A DNA stretch of 64,000 nt. It comes from Rhizoctonia solani (taxonomy: Eukaryota > Basidiomycota > Agaricomycetes > Cantharellales > Ceratobasidiaceae). The notes under the pieces were generated by a model. That model was not told the DNA's origin, ran no database searches, and worked only from the letters and a program-made list of their open reading frames with translations. The position numbers and the translations under genes were made by a program. Numbering within the stretch: position 1 is the first letter of the stretch; the number at the start of each line of letters is the position of its first letter. Location: assembly GCF_016906535.1 (NCBI RefSeq), contig NC_057374.1, forward strand, positions 2,046,001-2,110,000. Reading direction: 5' to 3'. Positions 34,027 to 47,185 of this stretch are shown here, one piece after another.

Positions 34027-37000
34027 ACTTGTCGGTGGCACGAAATTAGAGGCTTCATGCGCATAGGCTCATAGCAATCAACATAAAATCAAAAATAGCG
34101 AACAATGCTGGCTCGTAACACACGTGTCAACATGGTTTTACTACGAGGGATAAAACTTGCTTACGTGAGGTTCACGAAGGTTAGATCCTCTGGCGGAAAG
34201 TAGCTAGTAAAGCACTGGAAACCCCGACTTCCGGAATTCCGTTAAACGCCACGGTTCCGCTCTGTACAGATCGGCCCAAGAGTTACGCATAGCTCTGGTC
34301 CACGGATTTTATGCTCAGCTGGTGCCTCTTCAGCCCCAGTCTCCATGAGGCAAACGGCCCAATCACAATCATACCACGAAGGATCCATCTGGCATTCATA
34401 GATCCACCCTAAAATCCGTTTCTGCCGATGTGGGCATTACCATCAATCTCCAATCCCCCCTTGCCCTACAACTACTACTACTGGCATTCAGCACATCGGC
34501 AACGACAAGCGCCTACTTGCATGTAACCTAGGACTAGACTCTTCCTGCCTACTGAATAGCCAGGCCATCGACGATGCTATGAACTTGGCCACCACATTGT
34601 GGTTCCCCAGAACAGGGTTTTCACATGAGTCACTTTTTCTTATACCTTTGCTCAGATAACAAAAAAGCATCCATTTCCCTCGAAGTTCCTTTAACTGCAA
34701 TGTCTCTCGGCTTCACTGCAGACCTGTCTTCGGTGTTTGAAGTAGAACTTTATGCATCATTGCTAGTGACTTCAAACAATGTGAAGTCTTGTTGCTGCTA
34801 TTATTTCTGGTGGTCATATACTCTCTTAACGCGCCCTTCAGACTGAGTGGACTGCAACTAGCGCTGTTTACTGCCCTTTTCCCGCTGCTCTCAACCTCGA
34901 CTCCCGACTTCAAATATCTTATATAATCAACACAACTGTTCCGATTGAATTCCGACACAGGAACGCCACACCTTCCACAATCTAAAGAACTCGATGGCCA
35001 TGGGCCACACCTAAGCTAAATTGCTGTCCCCAAGATCTTCACCTACATCACTTTCGCCTACGTATCTTATACTTTGAGCTGTCTCACTATCATCGTGGCT
35101 CTAGTACCGCTTGTCCTTGGCATGTGTGACAATCAACTCGTCTTTGATCGGTGGTTCTAAGTATGCAGGCACAATACTATCTTGCGTGATATTATGTGGT
35201 GAAGAATGAGGCAGCATGCTCCAAATCTTACTCGCGTAAGTTGTTTTGGTGACTCGGGCTCATGTTATACCTCGACGAAAGGCCTCGCATAGCAACCATC
35301 TTAAGACGAGCTTGGTTCGAGCTTGGTGTGGGGAATCAGTCAACGGCCATCGCATGGGGCCGACACGACAGGTACCCGATAGTTCTGGCCCCGAGCGAGC
35401 GGCTCAAGGTAAATAGCTAGGGTTAGACACATTGTAAATTTAAGCTTGGGATATTCAAATGTCTCGTCCGCTGTCGAGACGTCCCGTCCAGCCCAGTTCT
35501 CATGACATGTACATCTGTAGGTGTCAGTAGGGTAGCGCGAAGTTGTACCGTTGAGTTATATTGACCGGGAAGAAAAAGGTGACCGTGATGAGAATATTGT
35601 CTATACGGTGTCCAGTTTTCCGATAGTAAAACTAACCAATGCGTGTTTTTGAGATAAATAACAGGAAGAGACGCCTCTAGATTTTAGCTATCGAGAGGGC
35701 TGTTTACCCAAATATCTAAAGGTAAGCTTTGAATCTCGGAAACTTTGAAGGTCTCATATCTATTTTAACTCAAACTTTGCTAAGAAGAACAGGGCTTTGA
35801 GTGAATTAAGCATAAACTCCTTAGGTCTCGCACCCCCAGTCACATATGTTTCGATTTATGTGCGTGCGAATCACTGACAGAAAAATCGATACTCATGCAA
35901 TGACAGGCGCCGAGAGTTGACATTTGGCACACTAAATAGGACTATGGGGCTCAGAGCTGCAAACGGGGATGAGCAGAACTGAGAAGGCACCGCCTCAATC
36001 TTAGTAGGAACACAGCCCGAAGGCTCCATTATGCGTTATATTTCGAGTTCATGCGATTATTTTCGCGATAGTGAGTTGGTGGCATATACACGATCGATTT
36101 CTTTCCAAAATTTTCGAGATAGATGAGCCATTAACCGAGGTGAATTGAGCCAATAGTTCAATGAAGTAACAACTTCCTTCCACGAAATAATGAGGTTATG
36201 CGCTTCCCGTACAAACTCAATAGCAGAGATATTAAAGAATCACGCATGTCGCTAACTATGAGACAGATGATGTAGCTACTTCGTACATCGGGGGATGCAA
36301 TGTCAAAGTACGTAAAGTATACCAATAGTCAACAAGCTAACGAACCTTGAATCTGCGTTTTTGTACTTGCCGTCAATGATTTTTTATATTGTGTCTTGTC
36401 TCGGCGCTGGAGTTGAGGTGTGGTAATCCTATCACTGATAGAGAGTGCGATTTCCAGACTAATAGCCAGCATATATACGTCGGGTGCCTTTGTACTCAAA
36501 GAGTTTCATATGAACAGCTATTTCGCGCGAGAATAGCCCAATACACAAACCATAGATTTCAGCAAACTCATCGCCATAAAACAAATGGCCGAAAAAGGTA
36601 CCATTTATAGGAATCTGCTGTGCTAATGCACTTTGGGGGATAAATATAAGTTCAAATAGTGTCATATTCCATGAGATGGAATATATATGCGCCACTCTAA
36701 GCCTATGCGCCGTTAGTTTTCCCTCTTCCGCCGACACAAACACCTCCGGTTAGCAACAGCGAAGTCCCAGGTCAAACTTGAGTTGCCACCCACCACGAGT
36801 CGACTGCCATGTAATGTCGTTGATGAACAGGTCGAGCGTAGAATCAAAGGGGTCCTTGAATGTCCAGTAAGTTCTAATCGCATTTTTCCAGCGCATACAT
36901 AGGGTGTGGTGCTTTGAACATATACATGCACAGCTTTATCCATAGAGAATATCGGGATACTCAAAGGACCTGCCTCCTTGTGGGTTGCAGGTAAGTATAT

Positions 37001-37607
37001 GCACCGTCAACCAATCATATCGACTTTGGGATCAGATAATTTCGACTTTAAGTTGAGCAAACCTCGGGTTGTGACACAACTGCCTTCTGTGAGTGGAGTA
37101 AAAAGTTACAGAATTGACCTATTCATACAGTACACTCATGCATTAGGCGTCCGATACTTGCACGAGGATATCTCAGTAGGAACGCAGAACACAAGTGACG
37201 GGAGACAAGCCTACAGTAGCATAGAACCCCTTATGGATGGTGGCAGAGGACCCGTTAATAGACCGCACGACCATGTGACGATACTGTCGTGCAATGCACT
37301 TAACACTCGCCACCATCCGGTCTCATATTGTAATCTCGTCATAGAGGTGGGAAGAGTCTTATACTATGAGGTAGCCGTAGACATTGATGTACAGGACCTC
37401 TTCTAGATCCCTCCAAGTATGCCTCTAACACGTTTCGGGATTCCTAACAGCCCGCCAGCACCATGCCCCCCAAACCTTATTTAGACCTGTCTATTTGGTT
37501 GAAAGCCATGCAAACCATTTATATATTCTAAAACGGAAGATACCCAACACTCGGCCTCCTTGACAAGAAAAATAATCCACAAATTATGCACAAAGTCTCG
37601 TTCGCGA
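34027..37607. other. 3.6-kb gene-poor stretch
   Basis: No supported gene between the carrier and the importin, which converge. The longest open frame is 36978-37406 (+, 142 codons). It has no recognisable domain and no supporting exon structure. The remainder is short frames only and I see no inverted repeats. Confidence 0.45.
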
Positions 37608-40600
37608 TCATGGCGCAGGTTGTGCCTGTTCTCGTTCAGCAGCTTCTGCACGAGCCATATGCTCCATCAACGCAGTAGCCTGTTCCGGCGTCAGAGACGT
37701 CGTCGCGGCCTGATAGACCGGTGCATTAGCCGTTTGCAGGGCTAATTTGGTCGTCAATTGATGTAGTGTACAAAACAACGAGTGAAGCGTACCTGTCAGT
37801 GCGTACTTGAAAGCTATATAAGGGTCGACATCGTTGAGGGGCTCTCAAACCCGAGTTCCTCCTCGACGTCATCATCGTCATCATCAGATTCTTCGTCCTC
37901 GTCACTATCTTCGTCCTTGGCCAACTTGGCTCGAAGTCTTTCGCTCTGGAGCAGAAAATTAGAAAAGAAAATCCCCCGAGTGGCTTCAGATGCTCATTGG
38001 TCATTACCTCTTCAGTCAGCCTCTCCAAGTATGCATTCTCCTCGTCCTGTACGTCTTCATCTAGAAAAAAAAAAAGAAAAGTTCAATTATCATTCTGGCC
38101 AAAGATAGACTTAAAGTACCATCATCAGCCATATTGAGATGCGTCTCATCGTCAAGTTCATATTCCTCATCGTTGAAATCTTCCTCGAGCTTCTGTCGAT
38201 CTTGAACCAAAATCAACAAAATTCGGCCAAAAGGCACAACCTCCCCCAAGTTACTCACTCTCAACGGCCTTGGGGTACTCTTCCAAAAGCTGCAAGATCC
38301 ACCAACGATCCCACCCATCCGTCCTGCAAATCCGCCGGAACACGCTCCCCTTCCAGCTTGAGAGCTCACAGAATGCGAGAAGACTCAGTTTCTTGTCGTG
38401 TACCTTGCGAGGGAGCCGTTTCGGAGTGCAACGAACCATCGGTCAAATACCGGTCGTGCCGACGTGCCGAGGGCGTGAAGAGCGAGGGCGGGGCTGCAGA
38501 GGAGGGCACTGACGAATACGTTGAGGAGGTGAAGTTTGAGTATTTTAGTCTTGGCTGATACACCCTTGTTGAGTGCATGGGTGATGACTTGGGCAATGAT
38601 CTAGTGGTGGGCAAATGAGAGGTAATCATTGATTCTTGATATGTACGTACTCCATCCAGTTGCCCCGGAAGACTGAGCATCAAACCCTCAATCAACTTGC
38701 ACCCAATAATCGTCTTGTTCGCCAAGATGATCGCTGGTCAAGGATGTAACGTAGATATCGAGGACCATCTCCCTGTAATCGAGTCGCTGGCAAAAACTTC
38801 CTTTCCGAAACAGATAAAATTATCCAGCGAAGGTAGCATTTCTACGATTAGAAGCGGATTAGCAAATTGAATTAACTATCAAGATTAGACTTGCCTTCAA
38901 GATAGTCCACCGAGGGGCCCTTGAACGACTTGTACATTGCTTCGAATACCGTCCAAAGCGTAGGTGGAATCTGACGCAAACTAAAAGTGAGGGTATCCAT
39001 AATATCAAACACAGATTCGAAAAAGTCTACCGCACTCTGGATTAGACACTGTAGCGCATTTAGCATTAATAGACATAAAAAAACGTACCAAGAGCCTGAT
39101 GCTCGAGAGTCGCCAAAACCATGGGCGCCAGGATGGCCTGAAGTTCAATGAGGATTTCTTTAGATCCTTCCATGGCTGTCACAATCTAGCAAATACTGAA
39201 TTGTTGAGCCGGTTCGATTGGGGACCAGAACATACTGTCTGAATCGTTCTCGCATTTCCCATCGCCGCAAATTTTTTATCCGCATTCTCATCCCAATCTT
39301 CAGCCGTCTCTTCCTTGCTCAATGTTTCAGTCAAAAGGCGCATATATGAGTCAATCTAAAAGCGCGAGCTAAGCATCCGTGGCAATAAATGTCGGATAAA
39401 TAACACACCAGCCTCGTGGTCAACTGGACCGCAATCGGGACCAAGTCTTCCGAAAACTGCTCGACAAAAGTTTGCATAGCGGTAGTGAGAACGTCCAAAT
39501 CAGTTTCGTCGGCAATCTTCAATAAGCCTGATATGCAGGTGGTCAGTCTTGCCAACTCGAAACTCAGAAATGAGATTGCACACCCTGCATGACTTTTCCG
39601 ATCATTGGTTTCAGTGCTTGTTGAACCGGCGGTCGTTGAATGAGTTCTGTGAGTGCAAGTGCCGCGTGGAGACGAACTGGGAGCTCGGGATCATCAAACG
39701 CATGAACCACCTGGGTCGACAGTTGTTCCAAGTTCTGCGTCTCATCCCGTCAACTCCAACTCCCCCATTTTCACAACAGACCAACTCACTGTTTCCTCAG
39801 TAAACTCGAACCGATGCCTCATAAGCGCCGTAACGAGCTCACAGGCCTGGTCGCTCGTCAGTTTACTATTCAAACGGAGGAGATGAAAAGTACGCACAAC
39901 TGCTCGTAAATACGCGTGGTCGCTTCTAAACTCGGGTAAAACGTGAGACACAACGTAGCTCTCCATCACGCCCTTTGCGTCGGGATGTTCCAATATCACT
40001 CCGGCGAGACAGGCAGTCATACGGTGTGCACCGAACCGACTTTGGGGAGTCGAAGCTGGGCTGGATTTGTAGAAATCAGGTCAATAATCGATTGGAAGGA
40101 CAAGAGGCAAGGGGGATAACACCCGAGATTTGTAGGAGTCATGAGGATGAAGTGAAAGGTATTGTAGGAGATAGAAAAGGTCGCAAGCACGTACTTTCCA
40201 AGAATGCTCTGAATAAAGTTCAACATTGGACCAAAAGACGCTTTCGTCCGTGTTGTAGCGAGGCTTTGAATAAAGACCGTGGACATGCCAAATGGTGTGC
40301 CATAGTCTTCAAACTCGGCTAAAGTCCAGTATTTAATCGCCCAGTTAGGGAGAGGTCTCGGGAATGAAGCGCAAGGACTAACCAATATCGAACCTCACAT
40401 ACTCGACCGGGTCCGCGGCCCAAGCTTCGGCCTTGTCATCGGTGAACACCAGCAAAGGAAAGACGAAACTGGACACCAGTCCCTGAATATGGGGCTTGAG
40501 CACCTGCCATGTTGTTTTCGCCTTGGCACTTTTAGCCAACTATATTTAGCATGCTTGCCATGGAATAAATAATAATAAGACTTACGATTGCTGAAGGAAT

Positions 40601-41860
40601 TGAATGATGAGGTACGTAACGCGCTTACTTAACCAAGTCCCGCCCGACACGTTCAACTCGACTTGATGGAGATAGGTGTTGAGAATCTCAGGGGCGAAGG
40701 AGGTGGCAAAATGTTGTGCGAATTTCGAGTATTGCTTTTGGAGTGCTTTGACAAGATCAGAGGGACTTCCGTATCTGTTGACATGAATTAGTCTTGAGGG
40801 GCGAGTAGGAGCACGGGCGACGTACCTCATGAATAATCGATTAAGTGTGGCGTATGCCCACTTTTTCGCTTTCCACCACGGACACTTTTCCCTCTCGTCC
40901 AGGCTTTCTGGGATTTGATCCGCGGGCGGTTGAACATTAATGACGGCAAAGAATAGTCTTCCCCACGGGACAAGGGACGAGGATGCTTGCTGGTGTTCTG
41001 ATAATCGCTGTTGGATCGAGTTCTAAACTACCGGTGAGTACAAGATGAGTAGGAATGATATGAACGGACGAACCCGGTACGTCTTGAGTATCAAATGTAA
41101 GAAATCAGCCGACTCGGGTGCACCCGGATTGGCGGCTGCTTTGGACCCAAGAGAGACAAGGAGAGGAAAGGTCTTTTCCACGATTTGAGGGAGAATTTTG
41201 GTAGATTCATCCGGTCGGTACCTTATCCGATTATTAGGATCCCCATTCGCGATCGAATATTCAAATCAACGCACCGATACGTCTTGAATATCTCCAAGAG
41301 GGCTGTCATACCGCCAAATACACTCTCTGACCTGTCGCTCTGCAAAAGCTGAACAACATTTTCCATGAATCCTGGCCATCTTTCGGGAAAGTCGTGGGAT
41401 ACGAGAGTCTTGAGGATAGCGGCCAATTGAATTCGTATGGCGCGGTTAGGGGAGGCGACAATAAGGGGCAGAATGTGTTGTTTGATGACTTGTTTGTCTG
41501 CATCGGGGACAGGAGGGGCGGGGAGCTGCTGTTGGACCGGTACATTCGATGATTTATATCCTCGCGCCACGGCGTTCTTGAGAAAGACGACAGCAGCTTG
41601 GCGCACGGACCTTTCGAGGGGGTGAGCAGCGCAGCCAACATACAAATAGGGGCACTTACAAATCAACACCGTTTGTTCCCACGATCTGCACGACCGCACT
41701 CAGCATGCCTGCTTGCCCCACAGCCTGCTATACCATGAGCGCGCGAAGGACCACAAGACAAGCGCCGCACCTTGCGTAACTCCAACTCGGCTGCGATTCG
41801 CACATTCGGATCCGCATTAAACGTCGTCGCAAACAGTGTAGACACGTGCTGGGGATCCAT
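37608..41860 (-). CDS. Importin-beta family karyopherin, importin-7/8 (Nmd5/Sxm1) type
   Basis: Nuclear transport receptor that binds cargo and Ran-GTP and passes through the nuclear pore. The protein starts MDPQHVSTLFATTFNADPNV at 41860, the importin-7/8 N-terminal helix pattern. It continues with the importin-beta N-domain (SVRQAAVVFLKNAVARGY, the Ran-contact region), then HEAT-type helices across many exons: LLIVASPNRAIRIQLAAIL-like repeats, KCPWWKAKKWAYATLNRLF, the YLHQVELNV segment and AWAADPVEYVR. The C-terminal part has a long acidic tract around 37855-37920 (runs of Asp/Glu/Ser) and ends LTPEQATALMEHMARAEAAE with the stop at 37608. The acidic tail is typical of Nmd5/importin-7. Roughly 15 short introns; those before the acidic tail were read less carefully. 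Cargo cannot be inferred. It is divergent from the next regulator, sharing a 1.1-kb upstream region. Confidence 0.85.
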
Positions 41861-42979
41861 CCTATATCATCCTCATGTTAGTGGATTTAATATCCCTCGA
41901 ATTAATACTCACTCGGGTTCACGGTGATGGACGCGTCTCAAACAAAAATTTGACGGATATGAGGTCACGTGGCTTGGGCTAATTTGCTTCTTTAGGTGTT
42001 TGTTTCTTCCGTTACGGAAATAACCCCAACCACGGGTCTCATTTGTGTTTGATCGACGGTATTATGAAATATATGCTCCCCATATAAATACTGGCCAACA
42101 GTTCAATCCTCATTCGAAACTCGTTTAGAATAGGGAGTATTTTTTCTGACTTTCTTCGTCCGGGGCATTTACTACGTTGTCCTGTTGTAACGCAGTCAGT
42201 TCAATGTTGACCCTCAGGTATATTGTACTCTATTCCTCCGGTGATTCTATAACTTGGGCGAGGCCAAACTCCCGGCTATCAACAACCTAGTCAGCTTGAG
42301 GCAACTTGCAAAATTCAAGTCGTGAGATTATAGATTGACATCAGCTTCGTCCTATCCGGACTGAGCGCGGCGTAATATTAATATACTACGAACAGAAAGC
42401 CATAAGATCTGTAATTGCAATGTATCAATGCTCAATCTACGAGATTTATCACAAAGGCTGAAAGATCCACGTGACCTTGCCTAGATTCGCTACCCCAGCA
42501 ATTAACCCCCGTTGTCTTCCACCACACCCTTAAACTTGCCTGTTGATCCTCGCTCATTTCAGGCATTAGGACTGATTATTGTTATCAAGGCCACTTCCGC
42601 GTTCACTCCGGTTCATTAACCATGGTTATTTGCGAAACGATATTTAATGAAATTCGAGTTCGAGGCGACCAATCGCAACATACATTTTTCGACCTATAGC
42701 CGCTAACTGAGATAAAGACCCAGCACCGAGCAAATAACAAGACAGTCAAAGAGGCTCAAAGTTTTCAGTGGAGAAATAATCAAGTGATATATGCCTTGAC
42801 CTCTCGGGCTCTTCTAAATGATGATTTCCCTGACTTGAATGGAGCGTGGGTCGGTGCTCGGCGCTTAGCCGACCGTGTAGCCGACTACCGTTTCAGGATC
42901 TAACGTGATTAGCAACCAACGTTAACACGCAATTCATTCCTGTTCTTTAGCCAATATACTATCTCCGACCACTGTTAAC
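41861..42979. promoter_or_regulatory. Divergent intergenic region between importin and Zn2Cys6 factor
   Basis: Both flanking genes start outward from here. Two CACGTG E-boxes are visible: GGTCACGTGG near 41965 and CCACGTGACC near 42468, in opposite orientation. They lie about 105 bp upstream of the importin start and 510 bp upstream of the regulator start. Assigning control to them is inference. Confidence 0.4.
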
Positions 42980-45970
42980 ATGCTTGGAACGCGTACAAAG
43001 AGAACTGCTGGGCCTTGTGACCATTGCAAGCGACGGAAACGCAAAGTAAGCCATCTTGCCTGCTTTCGTTATGTAAATTAACCCGGATAGTGCGATGCCC
43101 GAATGCCAACGTGTGCAGCGTGTGAGCGTTCAAACATCGAGTGTTTGTATACCGCGAATTCGGAACAGCGTCGGTAAGTCTCGCCTCTTGCATTGGAACT
43201 ATCATTCATGCCTTTTTTTTTTTGCCAGCCCGGTGCACAGACAATATGTGGCATCGTTAGAAGCTCGGATCTCTTTATTAGAAAAAATCCTGAAAGACGC
43301 AGAAGCAAGTGATACTACCGACTCTTCCGATGCAGGTGTATCACTACCCGACGAGAATGACTTCCAATCTCAGTCTCTCACAGCAACTTCGGGCTCCTCT
43401 TTGCCCCCATCACCATCCACAAAGATTGCCCCCGAGTCCCAATTGACATTAATTGACGACCCTGGCGATATCTTGAAATCCACACTCGATCCGACTACAC
43501 CGTTAAACTCTGAAGAACCGGACCTAGGAATGTCCGGGTACGAGATTATCCTCAGCCTGGAACACGAGCACAAGCTCCTAGCTCAATTCTGGGACTGGCA
43601 ACGAATGCATCATCCTTATGTTGTACCTGTCCCATTCCTCTCCGCCTACGCTGTCCACTCCGAACTCGCCCCCCGGGGGAGCCAATACCTCCGCCACCTC
43701 CACCTCTACCCAACTCGTCCGCAGGCGCAACTCTCAACGTTCCGAGAGCCTCGACCGTCAAACGTACATCCGATCTCCCACATTTTATCAGTCCCCTACT
43801 GCTCTATTCCATGTTCGCAATCGCAGCCCTTTTTTCGGGGGATCCGGGAACAGGCACATTATTCTACCAACATGCGAGAGAGACACTTTTACGAGAAGCT
43901 GCCAATCCAAAGGTGGCTACTATTCAGGCGGTGTGTCTTATGACGACTTGGGAGCTTGGACATGCGAGGTCTCCAGCTGCGTGGGCTCTGTTTGGTAAGC
44001 GTGGATTTTCCTGATGGTGGCTGTACTTGACTGGCGGCGAGCAGGTGTTGCATTATCACTATGCATTAGACTTGGGCTTAACGTTGACGCCACGCCACTC
44101 CTCCAGAGCGGCGAGATCTCCCAACGGTTGTATGAAACCCGGAACTTTGTGTTCTGGGGCACGTTTTACACCGATAGGTTGGATCGTTTTCATTTGTCTG
44201 TTTAGTTTGCTCACCTAATCGTGAAGGTTTCTCTCCATATGCATGGGAATGCGACCACTCATAGACTACCAAATAATAAGCACTCCAACTCACTCTTCGC
44301 CTACTGGCGAGTCTAAGCTATCTACAACTCAGCCGAGAGAACTAATAGAAGAAATCTATGGGCCGTGGTGGTCCCCTTGTACATCCGGAATGGGAAATGT
44401 TCTCGTCCAAGCTATTTGGGATACGTGTGGGGAACTAACCAAGTTGATGGACAGCTTATTTGATAGCGTGTGAGTAGAGATTTAATTGAATTCAAGGCAA
44501 ACTAATTATTAGAGAGAATAGGTATAATATAGGCGCATCGACCCGTACGCCTCGGGAGATCCTGCAACTCGTTGATCGAAACCACTTGGCCGTTCAAAAG
44601 TTTATTGAAGATCTCCCCACATGGCTACGTACAACAGGGGTTATCAAACGCAAAAATAGCGGACTGGTATATCTCCAGTAAGATCATCCTCCCTCGCTTC
44701 GGAAAATTAACCAAGTGTCATTCTCAGTTTATTTATCCACTTGACAAACATACTTGTTAACCGCCCCTTTCTTTCGACACACCATTCGATCCAAACACCC
44801 TTAACGCGCCAATACCGAACACTTGCGTTTCGAACTGCCCGTGCGTCAGCACTCCAAGTCTCGTCTCTGATCCGACACATCCCCCTCTCCTCGCCATGCG
44901 TGACCATACCCTATATCGTCTATTCTGCATGTACAATTCTGCTCCTTACTCCCGAAGACTCAGTTGCAATGGATGGCGTTCGAACAAGCTTGGCATGTCT
45001 GGATGGGATGGATGAGACAGGGTACTGGGTAGAAAGTGCTAGGGATGCAGCACGGAGAATTAGAGCACTCGCGGAGAAGTGGGGGGTCGGGCTGGAAACT
45101 TCAAGACGGGTTTTAGGCCTATTTGGGGGTAGGAAAGGGGAGAAAGTACACGGGGCTCCACCAAGCGATAGCGCGCCGTCAACCTGTTCAAATACCACGG
45201 CTGTACATGCGCTTGTGGGCACTTTGCCTCAAATTCCGGCACCTGGGCCACTCGAGATACCAAGAGATAGCGTATCCCCGAATGGGAACGCATATATTCC
45301 AACTCTTGGTCATAGTGACTTGGGCTTGACAGGATATGAGGACCCATCCGTGCATTTGCTTGAGACTAGGCTTGCTAATACCCTGGACGCAGGGGTCAAT
45401 CAAGTGTTGAGCGAAGCTCACGATTCCCAAGATTACAGAAACGAAACTGTAGATTTTCTGAACCTACCCACCTATTTGCCTATCGAAAAAATGGCAGATA
45501 GTGTGCAGGGTTTGGTATTACCTATCAGTCAGCCACTTGACTCGCATTCGTCCATCCACCATCAAACATTACTTGCTGGTACTGCCGAATCAACCTATCA
45601 TCGTCATGTACGAATGTTACGACCAACGCTTCCGCACGTAGCATATGCGAATTCTCACGCGGATCCACAACACGACATGCATCTTCCACATTCGCACTGG
45701 CACACTATTATCCCAGCTGTCGATTTGAATATTGTGTCACCTCCAGACCCGGGCATGTGCACAGATTTGGGGACGTGTTTCAACTATACTGTCGAGCATA
45801 CACAGGATCCAGCGTTTATTGACTTGCTGGCAGATCCGTTTATGAATGTCTCAATGGATTGGGTGAGGGATAGTTCATTGACTTCTTCAGGCCACACAGG
45901 TGCAGCAGATCAGTTAGTCGGGATGCTCGATGGATACGAATTTGTAGGACAAACCGGATTGGATGTATAA
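42980..45970 (+). CDS. Zn2Cys6 fungal-specific transcription factor (apparent frameshift)
   Basis: Nuclear regulator with an N-terminal zinc cluster split by an intron. Exon 1 (42980-43045) gives PCDHCKRRKRK. Exon 2 (43091-43173) continues CDARMPTCAACERSNIECLY. Exon 3 (from 43229) has the dimerisation-like helix YVASLEARISLLEKILKD, an acidic Ser-rich stretch, then HHPYVVPVPFLSAYAVHSEL, the opening of the fungal_trans domain. Further exons carry FISPLLLYSMFAIAALFSGD, MTTWELGHARSPAAW, LSLCIRLGLNVDAT and FWGTFYTDR. The C-terminal exon runs to 45970. At the C6G5 run (43669-43679) the reading frame must shift by one base to join PVPFLSAYAVHSEL to the P-rich block and FISPLLLYSM. No plausible intron does this, so the copy is either inactivated or carries a sequencing error. 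The C-terminal region (about residues 600-900) is low in known motifs. Confidence 0.82.
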
Positions 45971-46649
45971 TTCTTCTCCAACTTTTTATGAATTAATTTG
46001 TGAGTGCTATATCTGTTAGATCAATAGACGTAACTTCGTGTTGTTGGGTTACTATGCTGGAGTGTCTCAGCTGGTGAATATAGCTCTATCTCAGACAACC
46101 AGTCAGCTTATAATGGCTGTCCCCTGGCATTTTTTGCGCATATTGAAACCTGATTTGTGTTCTTTCCAATCGACTACATATATGCACCTTCCAACCTTGG
46201 ACGAAAACACGCCAAAGTTCAGCGAGAAGCAAAAACACAACAAAGCGGCCATACTTTAATGTTTCCACTGGTTTCAACCACTCGAGATTGAACGTATCAA
46301 CTGATGTCAATAGAAATAAGTGTGTGCCACGTCTTGAAACGATGAAACCAATTTAACAAAACCAGGTCCCAAAAATTATCTCAATACTGGTGGGTATGCA
46401 GAATCACTAAAGTACCTAGTCAGTATTAATTGGAGTACCGGCTGGAAATTGCCAGTTTGCGATTCTACAAGAGTGAATTCTTTATGAATAGTTATTTCAT
46501 TCTAATACCCTGTTGAATAAGTATGCTGCATTATCTGGGCGCAGCTTAGTTTATGCTAAAAACTTGAACGTAATGCTAGTAGTAGTCGGGGCCATAATGG
46601 TATCATGGGAAATTCGCGCGGAGGCAAGAGTGCAAGTGTAAAAAGAAAT
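45971..46649. other. 3' flank and spacer
   Basis: No gene seen. It includes the 3' flank of the regulator and the 3' flank of the tRNA gene. Confidence 0.5.
46640..46644 (-). terminator. RNA polymerase III terminator of tRNA-Gln
   Basis: A run of five T on the minus strand begins 6 nt past the mature tRNA 3' end, as expected for Pol III termination. Confidence 0.7.
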
Positions 46650-46736
46650 AGGCCCTAGCCGGATTCGAACCGGCGTTACCGGAATGGTGAGCAGTTGAGT
46701 CAGAATCCGAGGTGATAACCACTACACTATAGAGCC
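46650..46736 (-). tRNA. tRNA-Gln (anticodon CUG) with intron
   Basis: An 87-nt gene folds into a cloverleaf once a 15-nt intron (46685-46699) is removed, leaving 72 nt. The acceptor stem is GGCTCTA/TAGGGCC with a 3' discriminator T. The D arm (GTGTAGTGGTTATCAC) and T arm (GCCGGTTCGAATCCGGC) are standard and hold the A and B boxes. The anticodon stem TCGGA/TCCGG closes a loop with CTG, so it decodes CAG glutamine. The intron sits one base 3' of the anticodon, the canonical eukaryotic site. Confidence 0.93.
46685..46699 (-). other. 15-nt tRNA intron
   Basis: The intron lies between positions 37 and 38 of the tRNA, immediately after the base following the anticodon. Its removal restores a 7-nt anticodon loop. 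Confidence 0.85.
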
Positions 46737-47185
46737 ATTAAGCACCGCTGGCCAAACCACTACGATAGACGGTACAGTGTATATCGCATACGCACTATTT
46801 CACCTGATCCTGAATAACAATTAACAATCTCGGCAACCGATTCTGGACTGAACATCCACCTGGTTTGTTCACTTAACAAGCTTCGTTTGATCCATTTCAC
46901 GCGGTAAATCTCCTACCCATTATTGTGGCGCTACTATAGTACCTAAGAGATCTCTCCAACTCATACATTGTACAAGCTCGAGTCAGCGGCCTAAATATCC
47001 TTGATTACGTCCGGGCTTAACAGCCCTACCAAGCCACTCCATTCTTCGACGACATAAGTACCGCTGCGCATTCTTTCATTGTTCGATTACCCGAACTTCA
47101 ACCACAGCCAATATAAAGGGCACACCATTTAGAAAATTACTATTTATATTTCCGGAGGCTCCTTCATCGAAAGTACGGGTACTTG
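46737..47185. other. Upstream region of the second plus-strand regulator
   Basis: A 449-bp spacer between the tRNA 5' end and the next ATG. I see no gene or strong motif beyond ordinary promoter sequence. Confidence 0.5.

Noticed and set aside
43757..43791. A 35-bp intron that would rejoin the frames in the regulator at 42980-45970
   Set aside because: It is shorter than any other intron here, and the frame it would retain upstream (after PVPFLSAYAVHSEL) lacks the Pro-rich block expected, so an indel at C6G5 is more likely.
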